Of a stretch of 64,000 nt of DNA, positions 41,286-49,844 are shown piece by piece. The translations under genes and the position numbers were made by a program. Position 1 is the first letter of the stretch; the number at the start of each line of letters is the position of its first letter. The notes under the pieces are model-generated. The model did no database searches. It saw only the letters and a list, made by a program, of their open reading frames with translations, and had not been told where the DNA came from. Origin of the DNA: Thiomonas arsenitoxydans (GTDB lineage Bacteria > Pseudomonadota > Gammaproteobacteria > Burkholderiales > Burkholderiaceae_C); assembly GCF_000253115.1 (NCBI RefSeq), contig NC_014145.1:1364001-1428000 (forward strand). The letters run 5' to 3'.

Positions 41286-42184
41286 GTGCCGCACAGGTTG
41301 GCACACCTGCCGTGCTGCGTCGTGTCATGCCCTGGGTGTTCGTGCTGATCTGGAGCACCGGCTTCATCGTCGCCCGCTATGGCATGCCCTACGCCCCGCC
41401 GCTGAAATTTCTCAGCCTGCGCTATGCCTTTTCGCTTTTGGTGCTGTTGCCGCTGGCCGCATGGCTGCGCACGTCATGGCCGCGCGGCGGCAAACAATGG
41501 CTGCATCTCGCCGTGGTGGGCGCCTTGTTGCAGGCGGGCTATCTGGGCGGGGTGTGGGCGGCAGTCAAGCAGGGCATTCCGGCCGGAACGGTGGCGTTGA
41601 TCGTGGGCCTGCAGCCCTTGCTCACGGCGGTGCTGGTCTCGGCCGCAGGCCAGCGCATTCATGCTCGCCAATGGCTGGGCCTGCTGCTGGGCTTTGGCGG
41701 CTTGGCGCTGGTGGTCCTGCATAAGTTCGACGGTGGACAACTGAGCGCCCACAACCTGCTGCTGTCACTGCTCGCACTGTGCAGCATCACCGCCGGAACG
41801 CTGTGGCAAAAGCGCTTTGTTCGTCCGACCTCGGTCTGGGGCGCATTGAGCATTCAACTTCTGGCGGCCATGATCATCACTGCGCCGTTTGCGCTGCTGG
41901 AGACGGAGCCCGTGGTGTGGAACGGGCAGCTCATCGGGGCCCTGGCTTGGTCGGTGCTGGCGCTGACGGTCGGGGCAGGGGCCTTGCTCTATCTGCTCAT
42001 TCAGCGCGGCGCGGCGGTGCAGGTGACTAGTCTGATCTACTGGGTGCCGCCCGTCACCGCCTTGATGGGCTGGGCCTTGTTCCACGAAACGCTCGGCCCG
42101 ACGACCTGGGTGGGCATGGCGCTGGTGGCCGCCGGCGTCATCGCCGTGACCCGTAGGCCTACGACGGTGTTGATCCAGCGTTGA
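41282..42184 (+). CDS. EamA/DMT-family transporter
   Basis: This 300-residue inner-membrane protein has ten helices in two EamA repeats (VFVLIWSTGFIVARYG ... LTLGAGALLYLLI-type second half, seen as LALTVGAGALLYLLIQRG). It starts at a GTG (41282) overlapping the pgsA TGA as GTGA, with GGGGAT upstream; an ATG at about 41327 is the alternative. Substrate is unknown; relatives export amino acids or metabolites. Confidence 0.88.
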   Translation: MSAAQVGTPAVLRRVMPWVFVLIWSTGFIVARYGMPYAPPLKFLSLRYAFSLLVLLPLAAWLRTSWPRGGKQWLHLAVVGALLQAGYLGGVWAAVKQGIPAGTVALIVGLQPLLTAVLVSAAGQRIHARQWLGLLLGFGGLALVVLHKFDGGQLSAHNLLLSLLALCSITAGTLWQKRFVRPTSVWGALSIQLLAAMIITAPFALLETEPVVWNGQLIGALAWSVLALTVGAGALLYLLIQRGAAVQVTSLIYWVPPVTALMGWALFHETLGPTTWVGMALVAAGVIAVTRRPTTVLIQR

Positions 42185-42204
42185 ACAAATTTTCAGGAGA
42201 TCCC

Positions 42205-43308
42205 ATGAATGCAAGCCCATCGGCTTCGCCTCTGCGCATCGCCGTTCTGGCCGGTGACGGCATCGGGCAAGAGGTTGTGCCCGAAGGCCTGCGGGTGCTC
42301 GACGCGGCGGCCCGCCGTTTTGGCATCGCCCTGCAACTCGATCATTTCGACTTCGCCTCATGCGACTATTACCTGCGACATGGTGAGATGCTGCCCGCGA
42401 ACTGGAAGGAGCAGATCGGCGGCCATGACGCGATTTTGTTTGGCGCCGTCGGCTGGCCGCAAACCGTGCCCGATCACGTCTCACTGTGGGGATCGTTGCT
42501 GCAATTCCGGCGTGAGTTCGATCAGTATGTCAATCTGCGTCCGGCAAAGTTGATGCCCGGCGTGCATGCGCCGCTGATCAAGCGAGACGGCAGCGCCTAC
42601 GCGCCGGGCGAGATCGACATGCTGATCGTGCGCGAAAACACCGAGGGCGAATACTCCAGCATCGGCGGGCGCATGTTTGCCGGCACCGAGCGCGAAGTGG
42701 TCATCCAGGAAACGGTGATGAGCCGCATCGGCGTGGACCGCGTGCTGCGCTACGCCTTCGAGCTGGCACGCAGCCGACCGCGCAAACACCTCACCTCCGC
42801 CACCAAATCCAACGGCATTTCCATCACCATGCCCTACTGGGACGAGCGGGTGCAGGCGATGTCAGCTGACTATCCCGATGTGATGCGCGATCAGTTTCAC
42901 ATCGACATTCTCACCGCGCATTTCGTGCAACGCCCTCACACGTTTGATGTGGTGGTGGCGAGCAATCTGTTCGGCGACATCCTCTCCGATCTCGGGCCCG
43001 CGTGCTGCGGCACCATCGGCATTGCGCCCTCGGCCAATCTCAACCCGGAGCGGCGCTTTCCCTCCTTGTTCGAGCCGGTGCATGGTTCCGCCCCAGACAT
43101 CGCAGGAAAAGGCATTGCTAATCCTATCGCCCAAATCTGGAGCGCAGCGTTGATGCTTGACTTCCTGGGCCACCGCGAAGCGCACGACGCCATATTGCGG
43201 GCCATAGAAACCGTGCTCGCGCCCAAGAGCGGCGCACCGCGCACCCCCGATCTCGGCGGAACCGCGACCACAGCCGATCTGGGCCGGGCGGTGGCCGAAT
43301 GCATTTAA
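42205..43308 (+). CDS. Tartrate/D-malate dehydrogenase-like beta-decarboxylating dehydrogenase
   Basis: This 367-residue member of the isocitrate/isopropylmalate dehydrogenase family has the family signature NLFGDILSDLGPACCGTIG, the substrate region DMLIVRENTEGEYSSIGG and FEPVHGSAPDIAGKGIANP. The overall pattern is that of tartrate dehydrogenase/decarboxylase or DmlA, which oxidatively decarboxylate D-malate or tartrate with NAD. The ATG at 42205 follows AGGAGA. Exact substrate cannot be fixed from sequence alone. Confidence 0.88.
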   Translation: MNASPSASPLRIAVLAGDGIGQEVVPEGLRVLDAAARRFGIALQLDHFDFASCDYYLRHGEMLPANWKEQIGGHDAILFGAVGWPQTVPDHVSLWGSLLQFRREFDQYVNLRPAKLMPGVHAPLIKRDGSAYAPGEIDMLIVRENTEGEYSSIGGRMFAGTEREVVIQETVMSRIGVDRVLRYAFELARSRPRKHLTSATKSNGISITMPYWDERVQAMSADYPDVMRDQFHIDILTAHFVQRPHTFDVVVASNLFGDILSDLGPACCGTIGIAPSANLNPERRFPSLFEPVHGSAPDIAGKGIANPIAQIWSAALMLDFLGHREAHDAILRAIETVLAPKSGAPRTPDLGGTATTADLGRAVAECI

Positions 43309-43406
43309 CTCATGGCTAGAATACGCGGTCTTGCGCAGGCAACACGACCGATGACACGCCGCATTGACACGAGCGAATGCCCCCGGCTCTAATCGCCCGA
43401 TCACCG

Positions 43407-43438
43407 CCGCGCCCGTGCAGGGCGCGGGCTTTGCGTTT
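43407..43438 (+). terminator. Strong hairpin with T-rich tail between the dehydrogenase and hupB
   Basis: Arms CCGCGCCC and GGGCGCGG with a 5-nt loop are followed by GCTTTGCGTTTT. It is about 100 bp after the dehydrogenase stop and 35 bp before hupB, so it may terminate the upstream operon or attenuate hupB. A TTGACA at about 43364 with TCTAAT 18 bp on could be a promoter upstream of the hairpin. Confidence 0.55.
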
Positions 43439-43472
43439 TATCCAGACCGATCCAGACTGAAGAGGGACACAA

Positions 43473-43745
43473 GTGAACAAGGCAGAACTGATTGAACACA
43501 TGGCCAACAACGCCGATCTCAACAAGGCTCAAGCAGGCCGCGCGCTTGACGCGCTGATCGATGCCGTGCGCCGCACCTTGAAAAAGGGCGACAGCGTGTC
43601 GCTGATCGGCTTCGGCACCTTCGCCGTGACCAAGCGCGCTGCGCGCACCGGCCGCAACCCCCGCACCGGAGCCGCCATCAAGATCAAGGCCGCCAAGATC
43701 CCGAAGTTCCGTCCGGGCAAGGGTCTCAAAGACGCCATCAAGTAA
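43473..43745 (+). CDS. hupB: DNA-binding protein HU
   Basis: This 90-residue histone-like protein starts at a GTG (43473) with AGAGGGA upstream. It has the HU hallmarks [20 protein letters not shown] and [20 protein letters not shown], the beta-arm with the intercalating proline. The order hupB, tRNA-Val, ppiD matches the hupB-ppiD arrangement common in proteobacteria. Confidence 0.96.
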   Translation: MNKAELIEHMANNADLNKAQAGRALDALIDAVRRTLKKGDSVSLIGFGTFAVTKRAARTGRNPRTGAAIKIKAAKIPKFRPGKGLKDAIK

Positions 43746-43806
43746 TTTGTTCCGGTGGCAGCGCGGCGCGATCCCAACGCTGCTGCTGCCGCTTCAGGCA
43801 ATAACC

Positions 43807-43882
43807 GGGTGCTTAGCTCAGTTGGTAGAGCGGCGCCCTTACAAGGCGTAGGTCGGGGGTTCGAACCCCTCAGCACCCACCA
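43807..43882 (+). tRNA. tRNA-Val(TAC)
   Basis: This 76-nt cloverleaf has acceptor GGGTGCT/AGCACCC, D arm TTAGCTCAGTTGGTAGAGC, anticodon loop CTTACAA (anticodon TAC), T arm GGGGGTTCGAACCCCT and an encoded CCA. Confidence 0.97.
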
Positions 43883-44012
43883 TCGGTTGTTGCATCGTCC
43901 GACTTCATTCTGATTCTCGCGGTTGTCTCGTCGCACTTTCCGGCGGCCTTGAACGACCGCAAACAATGTGGGCAGGTTCCCGCATTGCACCCCTCTCCAA
44001 GCCCGCGCCACC

Positions 44013-45935
44013 ATGCTCGAATCCATACGCAAACACAGCAAGCTGATGCAAATCGTGCTGTTCGTGTTGATCTTTCCGTCTTTCGTGCTGTTTGGAATTC
44101 AGGGCTACTCCAGCTTTGAGGGGAGCGCTGATGCGGCGGCGAAGGTGGGCGGTCAGACCATCAGCATGCAGCAGCTCGACGCTGCCAACCGCGATGAGAT
44201 CGCACGCCTGCAAAGCATGCTCGGCAGCGCGGTGGACATCAAGCAGCTCGACACGCCCGAGCAAAAGCTGCGCACGCTCGACGGCATGATTCGCCAGACT
44301 TTGCTGCAACTCGAAGCCCGGCGCGAACATCTCGAAGTGACCGACGCTCAGGTGCAACAGGCCATTTTGCAGATTCCGCAAATCGCCGCGTTGCGCAAGC
44401 CCGATGGCAGTTTCGATGTGCAGGCCTATCGCAGCCTGATCGCCGCACAGGGTATGAACACCGCGCAATTCGAAGCGCAGGTGCGCGAGCAGCTCATCCT
44501 GCAACAGGTGCTCAGCGGTTTGGCCGGATCGGTGATCGACAGCCAGGCTCTGGCCACAGCCGCCGCCAAAGCGGCTGCGCAACAGCGCGTAGTGCGTCTG
44601 GCCCTGTTCAAGCCTGCGGACTACACCGCACAGGTGCAAGTGACCCCGCAAGAGGTCGAGACCTTCTACAAGAACAACACCGCCCGTTTCCAGAAACCCG
44701 AGTCAGCTGACATTCAGTATGTGGTTCTGAGCGCCGCTGAAGTGGCCGCGGGCATCAAAGTCACCGCCGAGCAGGCTAAGGCTTTTTACGACGCCAATTT
44801 GTCCAAATTTTCGACACCGGCCGAGCGCCGCGCCAGCCACATTCTGATCGCAGTTCCTACCGATGCCACAGCGGCGCAACAAGAACAAGCCAAGGCGCGC
44901 GCCGAGGCCATCGCCAAGCAGGTGAAGGCCAACCCCGCTGAATTTCCCGCGCTGGCGCGCAAGGATTCGCAAGACCCGGGCTCTGCCGAGAAGGGCGGTG
45001 ATCTGGGCTATTTCACCGCTGATGCGATGGTCAAGCCCTTTGCCGATGCGGTATTTGGCATGCAGAAAATCGGCGAAATCGCCGGGCCGATCAAGACCCA
45101 GTTCGGCTATCACATCATCGAGCTCACCGGCATCAAGCCGGGCGCACAGCAGCCCTTCGATGCCGTCAAGGCCAGCATTGAAAAACAGTTGCAGCAAGAG
45201 GCCGCGCAGAAACAGATGTCGGCCGATGTGGAAGCCTTCACCAATGCGGTGTTCGAGCATCCGGACAGCTTTCAGGCCGTCGAAGACAAGCTGCATCTGA
45301 AGGTGCAATCCGCCAGCAACGTTACCCGCACGCCGCAGCCCGCAGCGCCAGATGCGGTCAGTCCGCTGTCGAGCAAAGCGTTCCTCGACGCGCTGTTTGC
45401 CGAATCCAGCTTGCGCAACAAACACAATCTGCAGGCCATCCAGATTGCGCCCAACGTCTGGGCTTCTGCTCGCGTGCTGTCGTTCAGCCCGGCGCAGACC
45501 CTGCCTTTGGCGCAAGTGCAGACCCAGGCGCGGCAGATGTTGGTCGATCAGAAAGCGGCCGAACTCGCTCGCAAAGCGGGCGAGCAGGCGCTGAAGTCGC
45601 CCGCCACCCTCACTTTTGGCGCGCCACAGACGATCAACCTGACCCAACCAACCCCTGGTGTTTCGCCGCTCATCGTTTCCAAGGCATTCGGGCTGAGTGC
45701 CAGCAAGTTGCCCGCCACCGCTGGTGTTGATCTCGGCGCGCAAGGCTATGCCGTGCTGCAACTCGACAAGGTGATCGAGGGCCAGGCGCCCGCACAACTG
45801 ATCAGCGCAGCCGCCAACGCCGAGCAACAGGCGCTCACCCAGGGCGTGATGAACGCCTACATCGAAGCCTTGAAGAAGCGTTTCGGTGTGGAAATTCTCT
45901 ACAAACCCAGGGCTGAACCCGCAGCCGCCGGCTGA
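44013..45935 (+). CDS. ppiD: Periplasmic folding chaperone PpiD (SurA-N plus parvulin)
   Basis: This 640-residue inner-membrane-anchored periplasmic protein has a single N-terminal helix (LMQIVLFVLIFPSFVLFGIQ), a SurA-like N-domain (ISMQQLDAANRDEIARLQ), a parvulin domain at about residues 270-365 (RRASHILIAVP ... KGGDLGYFTADAMVKPFADA ... FGYHIIELTG) and a C-terminal helical region. It assists folding of outer-membrane and secreted proteins near the Sec translocon. The ATG at 44013 gives the normal PpiD N-terminus. Confidence 0.94.
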   Translation: MLESIRKHSKLMQIVLFVLIFPSFVLFGIQGYSSFEGSADAAAKVGGQTISMQQLDAANRDEIARLQSMLGSAVDIKQLDTPEQKLRTLDGMIRQTLLQLEARREHLEVTDAQVQQAILQIPQIAALRKPDGSFDVQAYRSLIAAQGMNTAQFEAQVREQLILQQVLSGLAGSVIDSQALATAAAKAAAQQRVVRLALFKPADYTAQVQVTPQEVETFYKNNTARFQKPESADIQYVVLSAAEVAAGIKVTAEQAKAFYDANLSKFSTPAERRASHILIAVPTDATAAQQEQAKARAEAIAKQVKANPAEFPALARKDSQDPGSAEKGGDLGYFTADAMVKPFADAVFGMQKIGEIAGPIKTQFGYHIIELTGIKPGAQQPFDAVKASIEKQLQQEAAQKQMSADVEAFTNAVFEHPDSFQAVEDKLHLKVQSASNVTRTPQPAAPDAVSPLSSKAFLDALFAESSLRNKHNLQAIQIAPNVWASARVLSFSPAQTLPLAQVQTQARQMLVDQKAAELARKAGEQALKSPATLTFGAPQTINLTQPTPGVSPLIVSKAFGLSASKLPATAGVDLGAQGYAVLQLDKVIEGQAPAQLISAAANAEQQALTQGVMNAYIEALKKRFGVEILYKPRAEPAAAG

Positions 45936-45997
45936 TTGCCGCGACTGCAGGTCTTCGAAAAGGCCAAGACTTTCGTATAGAATGTTCGTTTTTCTGC

Positions 45998-46074
45998 GGT
46001 GGCTGTAGCTCAGTTGGTAGAGTCCAGGATTGTGATTCCTGTCGTCGTGGGTTCGAGTCCCATCAGCCACCCCA
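45998..46074 (+). tRNA. tRNA-His(GTG)
   Basis: The 77-nt gene includes the extra G at position -1 (45998) pairing with C73, an acceptor GTGGCTG/CAGCCAC, anticodon loop ATTGTGATT (GTG) and an encoded CCA ending at 46074. Its 3' end is the likely attachment site of the element to the right, whose integrase gene ends 58 bp downstream. Confidence 0.97.
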
Positions 46075-46088
46075 ACGAATCATCAATA

Positions 46089-46120
46089 AAAACACGCACT
46101 TAGATGCGTGTTTTCTTTTT
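46089..46120. terminator. Intrinsic terminator after tRNA-His
   Basis: Perfect arms AAAACACGCA and TGCGTGTTTT with a 6-nt loop are followed by CTTTTT. It can end tRNA-His transcription rightward and integrase transcription leftward. Confidence 0.85.
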
Positions 46121-46131
46121 CTGGGGAACTT

Positions 46132-47274
46132 CTAGGGAACTTTCCGGGCCGCAGGCGGAGCGATCAACGCCTCCAGGCGGGCCATCTCCGAGTCGTCCCG
46201 TTGGCCATCGATCCACTTCGAATAAGTTCGCAGGAACATCTCGACACTGTGCCCCAACTGGCGTGCGCAAAACGCGGGCGTCATGCCAGCCATCAACATG
46301 GCCGTCGAGTACGTGTGTCGCATGTTGTAGGGTCGCCTGTAACGGACTCCGAGCAGCTTGAGCGTCGGTGTCCAGTAACTACGCCGGAACGCACGCTCGT
46401 CAATCCAGGGAGTACCGTAGCGCGGGTCCTGGAATACCTCGGCGCCGGCGGCTTGGGTGAACGCGCGCTGTCGCTGCAGTGCAGCCTTGGCCATGCTGTT
46501 CAAGAGCACCGTGCGTGCCACGTTGGTCTTGGTGCTGTCCTTGTGCTCGCCGCGCACAACCGCCTCGCTGACCAGCACAGTGCCGCTGCGCAGATCAACG
46601 TTTTTCCATTTCAGAGCGAAGATCTCCGATGTTCGCAGCCCGGTCCACATCCAAAATTCGACCATGTTCGCAACTTGGCCTGGGTGGCTCTGGCGCAGGC
46701 GACCGATGATCGCTGCACCTTCATCGGCGCTGAACGGATCGGGCGGCTCCTTCTGGTGCTTCGCCCTTGGTATGTCCCCTGCAGGGTTCTCTTGGATCAG
46801 GTTGTCAGCTACCGCCAGATCAAGCGCCTGGCGCAGCACGCTCATGTAGTTGTTGATCGTCTTGCCAGACAGGTCAGGGCGCTTGGCCAACGCGGTCTGG
46901 ACGTCGGACTTGACTAGGCCACGCAGAGCTTTGCTGCCAACGGCAGCTTCCCAAAACGCCGCTGCCGACTTGTAGCCGGCCAGGGTGCTGTGCTCGACGC
47001 GCTGCGCTTCTAGCCATGTTTCAAGCTGGCCCTTGACCGTCAGCCCCGCACCCTGGCCATTGGCCGGGAAGTACTCGACCATTGAAAACGTGCCATGTTT
47101 GATTCGCTGCCGAATCTCGACGGCCAGCCGGTGTGCGTACTTCACATTCGGCGGGGTGGGCGGCATGGGCTTGCCGCTGAGCATCAGTGTTTCCCGGCGC
47201 CTCTGTCCATGGAAGGAGAAAAACAGGCGGATCGAGTTCGCTCGAATTTCTACGCCGTTGCCTTTTCCACCCAT
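46132..47274 (-). CDS. Site-specific tyrosine integrase
   Basis: This 380-residue recombinase has an Arm-type (DUF3596-like) N-terminus (SIRLFFSFHGQRRRETLML), SAM-like core-binding domain and a full catalytic domain. The box-I Arg is in TGLRTSEIFALKW, R-H in NMRHTYSTAML, LGH in CARQLGHSVEM, and the nucleophile Tyr in RTYSKWIDG. It should integrate and excise the element at the tRNA-His 3' end 58 bp away. Its start overlaps the excisionase gene by 25 bp. Confidence 0.94.
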   Translation of the reverse strand: MGGKGNGVEIRANSIRLFFSFHGQRRRETLMLSGKPMPPTPPNVKYAHRLAVEIRQRIKHGTFSMVEYFPANGQGAGLTVKGQLETWLEAQRVEHSTLAGYKSAAAFWEAAVGSKALRGLVKSDVQTALAKRPDLSGKTINNYMSVLRQALDLAVADNLIQENPAGDIPRAKHQKEPPDPFSADEGAAIIGRLRQSHPGQVANMVEFWMWTGLRTSEIFALKWKNVDLRSGTVLVSEAVVRGEHKDSTKTNVARTVLLNSMAKAALQRQRAFTQAAGAEVFQDPRYGTPWIDERAFRRSYWTPTLKLLGVRYRRPYNMRHTYSTAMLMAGMTPAFCARQLGHSVEMFLRTYSKWIDGQRDDSEMARLEALIAPPAARKVP

Positions 47275-47480
47275 TGCGTGTATCCCTTAATGCTGATGAA
47301 GATTCCGCCGTCTGGCGAGCGTTTGTATTCCCGGCCTTCAATCCACTTGCCATCTTCAATTTTGCGCCGGATGGCCTTTTGGGAGAGGCCTGTGATGGCT
47401 GCGGCCAACTGGATTGTGACGTAGGGCGCGGGGGAGATGGGTGGTTGGACGGCGGGTTGCGTGGGATTCTGGCGGCTCAT
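47250..47480 (-). CDS. Excisionase-like winged-helix protein
   Basis: This 76-residue product has a MerR/Xis-type winged HTH: YVTIQLAAAITGLSQKAIR, then RKIEDGKWIEGREYKRSPDG and FISIKGYTQWVE. Such proteins direct the integrase toward excision. It overlaps the integrase start by 25 bp and the upstream gene stop by 4 bp (ATGA), so the three are translationally coupled. Confidence 0.85.
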   Translation of the reverse strand: MSRQNPTQPAVQPPISPAPYVTIQLAAAITGLSQKAIRRKIEDGKWIEGREYKRSPDGGIFISIKGYTQWVEKATA

Positions 47481-48454
47481 CGCGCGGCCCTCCCTTCCAT
47501 CTGAGCTGGGGGCACGAGGGCTAGCAGAAAGTCAGCCAACGGGGCGATCCCCAAGCTGCCGCGCCCGCGCGGGTCTAGTAACTGGACGAGCCCGCTTTGC
47601 CACCCATGTGGATCGGGCCTTACTAGAACTTGTTTTCCGCTGCGTGGAGCTGTGACTTCAACGCCAGCCGCGCCCGCTGCCTCCAGAAGCGCGCGCGCCG
47701 CCGCCACCTTTGTCGCCTCTGCAGTCTGCTCAGCATGCTGCTTGGCTTCCTGGGTCTCCCGGCGGGTTTTGGCGGCCCAGTCGTGACGGGGATTCTCAGC
47801 CAAGCAGGCAAGGATGTAGGCGACCGCCTTGCCGCCACGAAGCTCATTTTTTTGCAGCGAGTTGCAAAGAGTTGAGTAGAGGTCCTGCAGGCGGCACCCT
47901 TGCGCTTTGCACGCGCGCAGCACAGTGCCAAGCTGGCCTTTGCTCAGTCCCAGATCTCCAGCAATCTGGCGCAGCTCATCCACTGGCGCAGCCTCATTTT
48001 CTTTTGACTTATCCACATGGGTCCGGGCGGTACGCCAGGTTCTTCCTGACGTTTCATGGAGGATCAATGACGGTTCGGGTGTCAAAGCTATGACACCCGT
48101 CTGCGCGCGTCCGTGCAAGGGGTCGCACGCAGACGTGCGACCCCTTGCATCCGTGCCACCCCTCGCGCTGGCGCCAGGGGTCAGGCGGGAGAGATTGATA
48201 AGGTATCGACGGCTCGCCTTTGGGGCGCCGCCCGCCTGGTTTCCCACCACCTCAAGCCAGCCTGCGCCGATCAGGCGATGAATAATCCGCCTAGCTTGGG
48301 ACTCGCTAAGGCGCATCCGCCTGGCCGCTGTGGGAATGCTGGGGTAACAGAGTCCCTCATCATTTGCCCAATCGGCCAAGGCAAGCATTGCCAGCAGCTC
48401 ACTGCCGGCGCCTGGGAAGTGGTCCCACACTGCCGTCATGACGCGGATGCTCAT
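47477..48454 (-). CDS. HTH replication-initiator-like protein
   Basis: The 325-residue protein has an N-terminal winged HTH (MSIRVMTAVWDHFPGAGSEL, DEGLCYPSIPTAARRMRLSE, RIIHRLIGAGWLEVV) like HTH_36 proteins and phage or plasmid replication initiators. A polar linker of about 70 residues and a C-terminal helical domain with LSKGQLGTVLRACKAQG follow. The linker-coding DNA contains two long palindromes, as where lambda-type initiators carry their own origin. The ATG at 48454 overlaps the upstream stop by 4 bp. The function is inferred from architecture and context, not a firm family match. Confidence 0.6.
   Translation of the reverse strand: MSIRVMTAVWDHFPGAGSELLAMLALADWANDEGLCYPSIPTAARRMRLSESQARRIIHRLIGAGWLEVVGNQAGGAPKASRRYLINLSRLTPGASARGGTDARGRTSACDPLHGRAQTGVIALTPEPSLILHETSGRTWRTARTHVDKSKENEAAPVDELRQIAGDLGLSKGQLGTVLRACKAQGCRLQDLYSTLCNSLQKNELRGGKAVAYILACLAENPRHDWAAKTRRETQEAKQHAEQTAEATKVAAARALLEAAGAAGVEVTAPRSGKQVLVRPDPHGWQSGLVQLLDPRGRGSLGIAPLADFLLALVPPAQMEGRAAR
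48076..48149. repeat. Two adjacent perfect palindromes inside the replication-like gene
   Basis: The first (48076-48099) has 9-bp arms CGGGTGTCA/TGACACCCG around AAGCTA. The second (48114-48149) has 16-bp arms TGCAAGGGGTCGCACG/CGTGCGACCCCTTGCA around CAGA. Both fall in the linker-coding part of the gene. They are candidate origin, operator or transcript-hairpin elements. Confidence 0.9.
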
Positions 48455-49011
48455 GCCAACCCCCTTTCTGCCTGGCAGTCCCACAGCCCCCGCTGCCGTT
48501 TCCTCAGTTCTGGAATTTCCAGTAGCTTTTGCTCAATCCTTCGAGGGGTAATGCCGATGCGCAAAGCCGCCTCTTTTTTGCGAGTTCTGGCAAACTCTAG
48601 TGCTGCAATTTCGCGTGAGATTTCAGTATTATTTAAGGCCTTTTCTTCAAGAATTGTCAGCTCGCTTTGCAGCTCAGAATAAGCCGATTTTTCAGCATCG
48701 TCTGCAGAGAAATCTGAAGTGATTTCTTCCGGGCTATCGCCACCCTCCAAATGCAATTCTTTTGGCCGCCGTTTACCATGTTTTTGCATCAAAATTCCAC
48801 GCAATTTTTTGAAGAATTTTGATTCATCTCCACAGGACAGAAGTTGCGCCTCAAACAGCGCGCCCCACTCTGTTTCGTCGCATCCAGCATCGACATGCAT
48901 TTTGTCGATTTGCGCTTGATTTTCTTGATAGAAAATGGCGATGTTTACAAGGATAGGATCAGAATTATTTTCGACTCGATTCAGAACATAATTTTTTGAA
49001 TTTGCACGCAT
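48451..49011 (-). CDS. Unknown charged helical protein, AT-richer than neighbours
   Basis: The 186-residue product (MRANSKNYVLNRVENNSDP) is rich in Glu and Lys, with long predicted helices (SAYSELQSELTILEEKALNN) and a possible C-terminal HTH (KKEAALRIGITPRRIEQKLL). No family recognised. The ATG at 49011 has AGGTG 5 bp upstream and follows a terminator. It is the first of four overlapping genes ending with the integrase. Its base composition is visibly lower in GC than the surroundings, suggesting separate acquisition. Confidence 0.65.
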   Translation of the reverse strand: MRANSKNYVLNRVENNSDPILVNIAIFYQENQAQIDKMHVDAGCDETEWGALFEAQLLSCGDESKFFKKLRGILMQKHGKRRPKELHLEGGDSPEEITSDFSADDAEKSAYSELQSELTILEEKALNNTEISREIAALEFARTRKKEAALRIGITPRRIEQKLLEIPELRKRQRGLWDCQAERGLA

Positions 49012-49063
49012 TGCCGCACCTGATTCATAATGTGCGGGCCACCCGTTGATAAAACGCGGGCGT

Positions 49064-49088
49064 AAAAAAAGCCGCCCGAAGGGCGGCT
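49064..49088 (-). terminator. Intrinsic terminator, leftward
   Basis: GCCGCCC-GAA-GGGCGGC is followed on the minus strand by a run of seven T. It ends leftward transcription from the small membrane-protein gene and insulates the integrase module. Confidence 0.85.
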
Positions 49089-49129
49089 GCGGTGCGCGGG
49101 GGAGGCCCGAAGTGTTGCGCACGCAGCCG

Positions 49130-49537
49130 CTAGGCGGCTGCGCGGGGGCGTTGTGAGAGGCGCGGGGTAAGGCAGAGGTGAGGCAGCGAGCGGCCGCCTG
49201 GGGCGGTCGGGGGTGAAAAGTTACTTTTTTGGTTGGTGATCGCTTGGGTGGCGCTAGACGCGCGCAGGCTGGAAAGCAAAGCCAGCGCCGCTGCCCCCAA
49301 GCGCTGCGCATGACTTTGCGCAGCGGCCTCGGCCCAGCTCGAACTGAGTTCTGCCTGCGCCTTCACCCTGGCGTCACGATCTCCAACTATTATTATTCCA
49401 AGGGTGCTAATTAAAACAGAGCCCAGGGCAGCCAAAAAGATTACATTTCCAGCAAGCGGCTGAAACTGGTGGTGTAAAATTGGACCGGCCAGCAGAATTA
49501 AAAGCATGCCTGCCACAGCCGGCACAGCCCTTTTCAT
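49130..49537 (-). CDS. Small inner-membrane protein, unknown
   Basis: With the ATG at 49537 (MKRAVPAVAGMLLILLAGP) the 135-residue product has two membrane helices (AVAGMLLILLAGPILHHQF and IFLAALGSVLISTLGIIIVG), then a charged, Ala-rich soluble tail. No family recognised. The frame stays open to 49678, but that extension adds no plausible domain. The C-terminal 40 residues are Pro/Ser/Arg-rich and may be only partly meaningful. Confidence 0.5.
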   Translation of the reverse strand: MKRAVPAVAGMLLILLAGPILHHQFQPLAGNVIFLAALGSVLISTLGIIIVGDRDARVKAQAELSSSWAEAAAQSHAQRLGAAALALLSSLRASSATQAITNQKSNFSPPTAPGGRSLPHLCLTPRLSQRPRAAA

Positions 49538-49844
49538 GTCACTTGTCCAGCCCTTCCCAGCAAGCCGCCCGCGCGCTAGCTGCGCACGCCGAGCGTTATC
49601 GCTCGGTGTGTTAATCAAAGAAATGGCGCGGCTGAAATGCATATTCAAAATTCTGCCAGAGAAATTTCCACAGCACAAGCGTCCGCATCATTTTATTACA
49701 ATCGCCGCAAATATTTATGCAAGGGCGAACTGTAATGCATGGTGAACCGGGGATGTTTCCCGGTCGAAGAAGCATTAGAGCGCACCTCCCTGTGTTCCTT
49801 CGACTAAAGGAGTTGTTCTCCGTCCTGACGACATCGGAGAAGTG

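Noticed and set aside
47239..47504. Plus-strand frames across the integrase/excisionase junction
   Set aside because: They are shadows; the minus-strand products have full integrase and winged-helix signatures.
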